Below are positions 17,957-25,340 of a stretch of 25,340 bases of DNA, in pieces (position 1 is the first letter of the stretch; every line of letters starts with the position of its first letter). The notes beneath the pieces are model-generated. The model had not been told where the DNA came from and did no database searches. It saw nothing but the letters and a program-made list of their open reading frames with translations. The stretch comes from Polychytrium aggregatum (lineage: Eukaryota > Chytridiomycota > Chytridiomycetes > Polychytriales). The translations under genes and the position numbers were made by a program. Where the stretch lies: positions 1 to 25,340 of the forward strand of contig NW_026516537.1 in NCBI RefSeq assembly GCF_025602895.1, in the 5' to 3' direction.

Positions 17957-19030
17957 GGTAGAGGAGGTTGGTTGGTCGGGAAGGGGCGAGAGGGGCGGGT
18001 TGGTGGTTTGGTGGTTTGGCTGGGAGAATGGATTCGGATCGGAATGGCAAACGACGGGGCGGGTGAGAATGGTCAGGGACGAGCGGTGGGAACAAGTATC
18101 CCAGCCGCGGGCTTCTTGTGTTAATCCATCCGTCAGGCAAGGTCGCAGCGGGCTTTCTCGCCAACATCGATGCAGTTTCCGCGGTGCGCCGTGCCCAGGT
18201 CCTACCTCTCGTTTCGGAGCTTTTTAGGGACGGATCGCAGTGTACGCTTGGGCGAGTCGGGGGTGAGGGAGAAGAATCCTAAGAGCACGCGCTGGATCGT
18301 CTGGTGGTCGCAGTGCCGGCCATGGAAGCCCCGGCCGAGCCCGTTCTTTATATTCCGCAACCGAGCCTTGGCCCACTCCTGGCCGTCCCGCAGATTCGTT
18401 TCCAACCGATTGCCCGCCTTCTCGCGCCCTGCAGTTTTGGCGCGCATCCCGCCTTTTGCTTGTTTCTGCAAGATCCTCCTCCTCCTCCTCCCGGCCCGGA
18501 GCAAGGTTTTGCGCTGTTCCTCGCGGGGAGGAGATGACGGCGGCGGCGGCGGTGGTGGTGGTGCACTTCTTCTGTGGCCCACAGCCTAATGGATGTGCAC
18601 TGGATGAAATGCAGAAGGCGCGGCCGCCCTCGGACTCCCTCCAGGTGTCGACGAGTGCGCCGGCGCGGGAAAAAATGGCGCTGCTGTGTTTGCTTCCATG
18701 TCCCGGCAGAGCAACGATCTGGTAATCTTCCCGCCAATTCGCCACGCACCAGCCCACCATAGCAACCTGGAAGCGATCTGGGCCGTTACATCGGCGTCCT
18801 CTGCGCTCGCTTGGTCCGGGGTGATAGAGCCGCAGAAGGAAGTGGCATGCCGGTCAACATGCGACTCACTGACAACAACCTGACGAGACGGAGCAGCAGT
18901 GTTCGAAATAGCACAGCAGATGTATTGCTGCCCAGTACCGGTGCTAGCGCTAGCGACCATGGCCAAGAGATCAGCCCACGGCTGCTCGTGGCGGATTTGC
19001 CCTGTCTGCTCGGCGGCCATGCACAAACCG
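17957..19030. other. Long spacer with triplet tracts and a possible TATA box
   Basis: About 1.07 kb upstream of the His-rich gene and downstream of POLD3. It holds a CTC-rich tract (about 18473-18499), a GGC/GGT tract (about 18536-18566) and, on the minus strand at 18346-18352, TATAAAG, which could be a distant promoter for the His-rich gene if its 5' UTR is spliced. A minus-strand frame at 18202-18582, starting with a proline run and then Arg/Lys-rich, is possible but unsupported. No firm gene. Confidence 0.35.
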
Positions 19031-21652
19031 CTACTTCTTCGAGAAGAAGCTGAGCAGAGACTGCTGCCCGGCCATCTGCGTTCGGCTTTGCTTCTTCTTC
19101 TTGCCCTTGGTGTCGGCTTCTGCGGGCTCTGAATCGGCCGACTGCTGTCGAGGCAATTGCGGCTGTATGGGCTTGGCGGGCAAGGGCTCAGCCTCATCCT
19201 CGGAGTAGGACTCCCATTCGACAACATCTCGAGTCACTGTCAGCGACGAGGGGCGTGAGGCAGCGTACCAGCGTATTGGCCCCGAATCACACCATCTGCC
19301 TCTATTCACTCTTGCGACCATGCCGTGCCAAGACTATTACCAAGATATTTTCCCTCCTGAAACGTCTTGGTAACCTTCTTCTGTCGGCGCTTGCGGACAC
19401 GCCGGACACCTGCAGATGGCGAGCCGGCGCCCTCGTCGGATATCACAGAGGTTGCTGGGACCACCAGCGGTAGACGAGGTAACGGGGGCGTATGGCAGGC
19501 CAAATCGATCGGTGGTCAGAAACATGAGATTGCCTGGAAACTCGCCTAGCAGCCCCAAAACGCTCGGAGGCTGGCAAACAATTTCGACAGAAAAATGCAA
19601 TGCCTGACACAGCAACACTCGACGCAGCCAAAAGCTAAATGGGTCTGGGTGCAGCAGTCGCGGATGCCTCACCGGTTTGGAGTCGGGCTCGCTTGGCCTG
19701 TGGCTCAGACAGCTGGATCACCATGACATCGTCAGGCAGCAAGTGAGACACAAAGCAAGCAGCGACAGAGGAATGGCTGTGAGTCTAGGTCTGCCAATTC
19801 GATATCTTTGTCCGGTTCTATCATGGAATTGTACCGTGGATTCATCAGGTCACGCACCTCGTTCGGGTCTGCAGCCGCCATGTCGTCCTCGTTGCCATCT
19901 TCATCTTCATCGTCATCCATCAGATCGCTCAGGATCTTTTCTTGCGCTATCGATACTTCGGAGCGCACCTCTGGCTCTACTCTGCGGGCGACCGATTTGG
20001 GCGCCGCCTTGGCTGCTGGTTGTATCGGACTGCTAGTTTTCGATCCACTCTGATGCGGACGCTCAGAGCGGCCGTTAGATCGCCCGGGCTCGGTAGCTTG
20101 GTTTGCGACTGCATCCGGTTCGCTCGCCTGGACCGCCGAGGTCAATTTGGATGCAAATGGAGTGTCCTTGGTGGCAGAGTTTTCGGGTGCCGATTTGGGT
20201 CGAGCGGCTTCCTTCTTGACAAACGAGTTCAAAAACGCCTGCCGCTTGTCCGAGGTCGTCAAGTGTTTGCTGAGCAACCAAGAGTGGGGGAAGTACACAG
20301 TCACTATCGATCAAACACCTGCACTATACACGCACAGATCGACGAGCACGGGCGAGCAACCGAGTGCAAGACAGTCATACTTTGACTTTTCGTTGTTGGC
20401 CGGGACGGGCTTCTCGACTGTCTTAGGAGCAACGGTAGCGCGGCCGGGCTCAGGTTCTGGTTTTGCCTTGGGCTGGACAGCGACTGGTTTCGGAACAGTG
20501 TCGCTGGAAGCGGCCTGCGCTGCAGACGAGCCACCCATTCGCTTGAAATTAAACTCCACGGTTGCAGACTTGATTGCTCGGAAATGGCTATTTTGTCGGT
20601 GCAGAGATCGGGCTCGGTCAGAGAAACTGCAAGCTCTGCAGCACATGCTGGGCTTTGGAGGTCTGTCCACGATGCTGAGAGTCAAGCAGCCCATTGCTAC
20701 CTGACGTTGGAGAGGTCATCGGCAGCTTGGACTTGATAATCCGTGGCGAACATGGCCTCGGTATCCTGGTGGCGGATGGAAAGCATGCCCTTTGTCAGAT
20801 CGCCTCGGCCTCGCTTCAGAGAAGTCTGCATCTTGCTCAGTCAACCCGACCAAGCGAATCCGGCCTGTGCTTGTATTTCACGCTCTACCATCAGTCAAAT
20901 CGAGCGGCACACACCTTTGGAGCGTGCGTCTGTAAGCTATAGACATAGTAGCTGGAGTGTTCGAGCTGCCTTGTGATTTCTGCAACCGAACAAGGATTGT
21001 ACCAATGCGGATTCACATCGCATGTGGCATGTGAGCTGAATGTACGCGGATCCAGAGCGCCTGTCCCTGCTTTCACTGATCGAAAGTCTCTCGGCTCGCA
21101 TTCGATCCCGAGTTTCTGGATAGCTCGTTGTGTGGCATGCGTGCGACATGGGGCAAACGGCATGCGACTATGCGTTGCTCACCTTCCAAGTGCTCCTGCG
21201 CCGCAAACTTGGCCACAATCTCCGCCCCTTGATTGGTTTTGCCGCTGATAAAGTAGATGGCATGAACTCCTGGCGATTGGCGCCGGTAATTCTCAAGGAG
21301 TCTGTGTTGGGAACATGGAAGCCCGTCGGATTCGTTATCAGGTGCATAAATGAAGGCCACTTCTCGCGGTGATAGATCCTGACCGCAACACCGGCACCGT
21401 CTTTGATCGGATTTCCGCTCATTGCCGTTTGTGGCTCTTCTGAGAGAAAGGTGCATGCGGCTGCTGCAGTGCAGAACATTTTGGCTCCCTACGTCTTGGA
21501 TTCGTTTACGGGGACATTGAGGCTGCGCGAGAGCGACTTGCAAGTAACCTAGCCAGATTAGATCCAAGGGTCATTAGTATACATACAGATGTGACTGATT
21601 GCAGCAGGCAGCACTCGAGGCCGCTGCTCGGTAACAACGACTCAATAACCAT
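19031..21652 (-). CDS. POLD3: DNA polymerase delta subunit 3 (POLD3 / Pol32 / Cdc27)
   Basis: Nine minus-strand exons: 21652-21587, 21548-21493, 21301-21183, 20979-20915, 20825-20701, 20587-20381, 20269-19767, 19454-19341 and 19236-19031. They join in phase to 1461 nt or 486 aa. The N-terminal winged-helix part, which binds the second polymerase subunit, shows VTCKSLSRSLNVPVNESK, GVHAIYFISG, HLEEITRQLEHSSYYVYSLQ and FATDYQVQAADDLSNVSHF. The middle is long, charged and disordered. The end has the conserved RKRRQKKVTKTFQEGKYLVT, EWESYSEDE and a final PCNA-interacting box, QQSLLSFFSKK. POLD3 stabilises DNA polymerase delta and tethers it to PCNA in lagging-strand synthesis and break-induced replication. 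The exon 7 end (19767 or 19752) and the exon 5 start (20825 or 20831) each have two phase-equal options. Intron 1 is only 38 nt and carries a TACTAAT branch site. Confidence 0.9.
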
Positions 21653-22724
21653 GCAAAACGCTGCCGGCGCCAATCCCAGGCGAGCTCGCCAGAACGGGAA
21701 CCACACGACCGCTGCTACTTGGCCACCACGGCGTTAGGCTCCAAGGACAGCCAGAGGCAATACTTGCAATGGCGCCCTCGTCACTCAGGAGGCTGTCGAT
21801 GTGCTGGAGGTGCGGATCCACGGTCATGTCGCTGCAGGTGGTCTGTGCCAGCAGGAAGCGGATACGGGTTGCAGCCAGCGGGGCTGTCGATCTGGCTGCC
21901 GACTCAGCAAAATCAGGGCAAGCCTGGGTCGCTTTGCAGACGAAGAAAGAGGGAGGGGCGGATCCCGTGCGGGTCTTGATGAGGTACCAGGTCGCAGCCG
22001 ATCAGAGCCGGTTGCTCGTCCAGCAGAATGTGGAGGCAAGAGCAGCCGTGGCCGATCCTCCCCAGCAAATCCTGGACGAAACCAGGGCGGAGTCGCGAGC
22101 GACTGCGCATCAGCAGCTGCCTTTTTTGGCAGAATTGAACGAGCGCAGCACGGGATTCTGGAGAGAGTGTTCTGTCGTGCATCCAGCCACCATTGATGCC
22201 GCGCTCATGAGCATCGGCAGCCCGCGGTGGGTTCCGGAAGTGGTCCGCCAGCCCGCGAACAAGCAGCCGTCCGCATAGGCACTGTGCATGCTCGACCACA
22301 GAGGGACGAGACAGCTTTATTCCCCACTTTGGGATATGGGAGAACTTGGGACGTCAACGTGGTCACAAGTCACACAAGTTCAGCAATAGCTTGGACAGGC
22401 AATATTCTTCGAACCGCCCCCCAATCAAGATGGTTGCGGTGTGGTCGGGTATGGCAAGCGCGACTCAAAACAGCGATTGACTGGTGATGACAAGCCGTGC
22501 ATGGGCACTGGCGACACCCCAGCGATACCCCTTCGGTTCATCTTGTGGCCCATCTTGCGGTTCACTTCGAGACTTATATCGCGGCTCCATCTGAGGATTG
22601 GATTGCGGATTGTACTGATATTCATGTGAAAGATGGTGCTTTGCTGATAGCTCAACAGAGCCCCTTCCAGGATCGCAAGGGCAGGGTCGCTGATTAGGGC
22701 ACAGCAGACAGGCCAGGAAATCCC
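21653..22724. other. Spacer between two minus-strand genes, with a plus-strand frame at 21769-22278
   Basis: About 1.07 kb, including the POLD3 promoter. A plus-strand frame of 169 codons (21769-22278) has a second half that looks like a real helical protein (VLMRYQVAADQSRLLVQQ, then LPFLAELNERSTGFWREC), but the antisense frames are equally open and I see no family match or splice support. Around 22500-22640 short imperfect repeats of GATTG- and CATCTTG-type units occur. I leave the stretch without a gene call. Confidence 0.3.
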
Positions 22725-25272
22725 TCAGTTGGGAGAGTCTTTGAACACCTTGTGGGCCGATTCCTGGTGGCATTGGTTCGTGTCGAGATCGATGATGTAG
22801 CAGATGAACGTAGCATCGACGCTGTGGGCCAACGGCAGACATCGTTAAATGGAGCAGTCTCTTGTAGTGCCCAAAAAGCAGCATTCTCCTGGGCTTCCCC
22901 TCAAGACTTACGTGTTCTGGAAAACGTGCCCGATGGTTTCCAAAAAGTACCAGACGAACAGCCAGGTCACAGATGCAGCCACCGCCGCCGCACCGCCTTG
23001 CGGCGTATCAGAGCGATCCGAGTCTTGCCGCCGCTGTCGCGATGTGACCTCGAAAAAGACATAACTTGCAGCGCCCGTCGAGATGAGGAGTGTGCCGCCT
23101 TTGACAATCAACTTGGCAAACAGAGACGACGCAAGTCCTATGACGAGATTGCGACGGAAGAGCTGCGTGCAGTAGCGCGACGAGGCCATAAAGGAGTCGC
23201 CCGAGAATCCAATGTGGACCAGGGTGTATGACGAGAGCAAGTCCACAAAGCCTCCGACGCAGGACAAGCAGACATCCAGCAAGCCCATTATGGACCAACT
23301 GCTGTGTCTGGATTGCTGTTAAAGCAAGATTCAGCACCATAGGCAAGATTGCATCAGTCAACTGCTTTGGATATTGGCCCCCCCCCATTATGCGAAAGCT
23401 ACTACTCCGGCGAGTCTCTCGACACGCCATTCACTCGACTCCAATGCAAACACATCACAATGACCTTGCCTTTCGTATGTATCGAACCATCAGCTTCAGA
23501 AATTGAACTGTCGACATGATCAACCCAGCGAGCGCCACTGATCCGAACGATTTGGTGAGTGAGCACTTGAGATTCTTGATGGTGTTGTCCTTCGCTCATA
23601 ATCAAAGTCGGGATCTCTGGAATGATTGCGGTTGGATGCGGTAGTCAGTAGCGCATCCATGCGACAGCGAGCATCAAGCTGCATTTCCACCATGCAAAGC
23701 GGCTGTTCATAACGCAGGGCCGCGCTTACTTTTTGAAATACCATTCCCCAACAACACCGCCGATCGTGGCTCGCTCGATGTTGTTGAGGATCGCGACGGT
23801 CCACAGATACATGAATACAAAGTAGAGGATCGTGTAGTACGATCCTGGGGCCAGCGTCCATCGATTCTCCGCGACGGTGCTGTTGAGATACTGGCGCACG
23901 AAAAACGTGAGCCACAGAATGCTGAACGTCATGTTGCTCAACAGCACGATCAGCCCGAGCCCAAAGAGACTTGGATTGTTCTTGAGGATCATGCACGAAA
24001 GCTAAGGCGCAGCGAACGAGCCCACTCGTGAGTATAGGTGAATGAGCCTCGCTCGTGTTTGCTGAGGCCAGAACGACAAGCCTCGAACATTCTCTCCGGC
24101 ACCGCTGCATCGACGCCAAATACCTCCATGACGTGAATCGTCTGCTCGATTTGGCGCCGCTTGGTGAGATTGAAGCTGCCAAGGCCGATGCCGCCGATGA
24201 AGAAGCTGATGGCCAGAGCAATCATCCTAAAGAGTAGTTGGCGGAGGTACCAACCTGGTGTGAATCTGGTGTGTTGACACTGATGACCATGGGTGCAGTT
24301 GGTGGCGATGGACTTGTCACTGGATCGCCAGCATGAGTGAGCGACTTACCAATCGTACTCGGGGACATACACAGTGCTCGGCTGGGCTTTGGCAGCCAGG
24401 GTGTTTGTAAAAATCGACAAGGACATAACAATGCATGCAAGCGGGGTGATGTACAGACTGAAGAGAAAAATCGGCTGGCGACATACGGAAACAATGCGTC
24501 AATGGCTCGATCAAGTGGGCAAAGGCGGATAGCTAAGCTAGGTGCAGCAGCATGAACCCCAACTCTGGTAACAAACCCCCGTGGCACATGGGCGCAAACG
24601 TACTCGAACAAAACTTTTGAGGAAGTAGAGCCAGCACACTCCTATCAGTATCGCCGTGGCGCAGGCCGAAAGAAGAAGATCTGTAACGCATACAGGCAGC
24701 CATGTGTCAGTTTGTGGTTGATGTCTGGGATTGTATCGTGGCCAGCGAGGAGCACGCATTCTGGCAGCCCACAAGCCGCCAGTAATCCAACCTGAGCTTT
24801 GACGAAGGGTCCCGTAAATGGTGTTGCCGAGAATCGTGCCATGCATAGGCGACGGCTGGAGGCAGCAAAGTGTTAATCCGGGTCATGGCGGCAGTGACAG
24901 GCTATGATCACGACAAGGGGCGTGCTGGGAAGTAAGCCGTGTCCGATGCTCTGAAATTATGCCAAGAGACAGAGCGCCAATGTTAGCCTCACCAAGGGAG
25001 TAGACAGGGACTGGATACCCATGCTGAACATGAAGGCCAGACACAAAAGGTAGAAGAACGAGAACAGAAAGTCCTGATAGAACCGCTCGCTTGGCTCGAT
25101 GTAGAGCGAAGACTCCTGTTTCGGGCAGGCAAGAACGGAGAGCGGGTTAGAGAACGTGTGTCCTGTGGAAGCACCGCTGATATCAGGCCGATACGCCGCA
25201 GCACAGTGAAGTCGCGAGAGCCGCTTGTTGTCGGTGGAACGGAAAGCAGGCTGAGGTATCTCCTCAAGCAAC
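22725..25272 (-). CDS. Choline-transporter-like membrane protein (SLC44 / Pns1 family), 5' end unresolved
   Basis: Inferred minus-strand exons: 25272-24993, 24855-24792, 24680-24600, 24532-24487, 24457-24350, 24226-24124, 24001-23730, 23589-23465, 23301-22912 and 22821-22725 (stop). The first exon begins at an acceptor, so the start codon lies upstream, at or beyond the window edge. Multiple membrane helices are visible: DFLFSFFYLLCLAFMF, LLLSACATAILIGVCWLYFL, MIALAISFFIGGIGLGSF, LGLIVLLSNMTFSILWLTFF and YYTILYFVFMYLWTVAI. Family signatures are ATIGGVVGEWYF, SLTKSFGSVALAGLI, YTLVHIGFSGDSFMAS and TFICYIIDLDTN. The family moves choline or ethanolamine across plasma or organelle membranes; the fungal Pns1 substrate is not settled. 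The joint between the exons ending at 23730 and starting near 23589 does not keep phase (see findings). The donor at 24600 and the acceptor at 24532 are less sure. Confidence 0.87.
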
Positions 25273-25340
25273 CTGCAGCCACAGCTATGCTCGCCCGCTC
25301 AATTTGCATCTTGTTCCCATATTTACATTGAGCTCTACGT

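Noticed and set aside
21642..21827. Minus-strand frame (MTVDPHLQHIDSLLSDEG) as a separate gene
   Set aside because: It overlaps the POLD3 start region in another frame and has no clear upstream partner. The opposite strand is equally open, so it is not called.

Overview
The window reads as nuclear DNA of a flagellated fungus, most likely a chytrid. It is GC-rich, its genes carry many short GT-AG introns, and one gene encodes a motile-cilium protein (CFAP251/WDR66), which only lineages that make flagellated cells such as zoospores keep. I rebuilt gene models by hand, joining exons at splice sites that keep phase and checking them against known family motifs. Exon edges marked uncertain are inference.

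Left part (1-5.8 kb): the 3' part of CFAP251 (+) converges on a PIAS/Siz-type SUMO E3 ligase gene (-). Their poly(A) signals lie back to back at about 3.0 kb. A short divergent spacer leads to a TATA-driven intronless gene for a 95-residue glycine/asparagine-rich protein (6.49-6.78 kb).

Centre (7.0-11.7 kb): an 11-exon minus-strand gene encodes a complete 1080-residue stand-alone NRPS-like reductase: adenylation, carrier protein and NAD(P)-dependent reductase. Four of its introns hold long simple tandem repeats, a fifth holds a 17-bp duplication, and one exon is only 13 nt long.

Accessory stretch (12-18 kb): small orphan genes. They are a VVVVSHPPPP-repeat single-pass membrane protein, a 150-residue helical orphan with a TATA box, a small signal-peptide plus membrane-helix protein, and a secreted histidine-rich protein with seven perfect decapeptide repeats. 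Long stretches between them hold no gene I can defend.

Right part (19-25.3 kb): a 9-exon gene for the DNA polymerase delta accessory subunit POLD3/Pol32, ending in a PCNA-binding box, and a 10-exon gene for a choline-transporter-like (SLC44/Pns1) membrane protein whose 5' end lies at or beyond the window edge. CFAP251 and SLC44 each contain one place where strong homology cannot be joined in phase. No tRNA, rRNA, CRISPR array or recognisable transposon was seen. The conserved genes are unrelated housekeeping functions and do not form a pathway. The unusual content is the reductase gene and the small repeat-bearing surface or secreted proteins.
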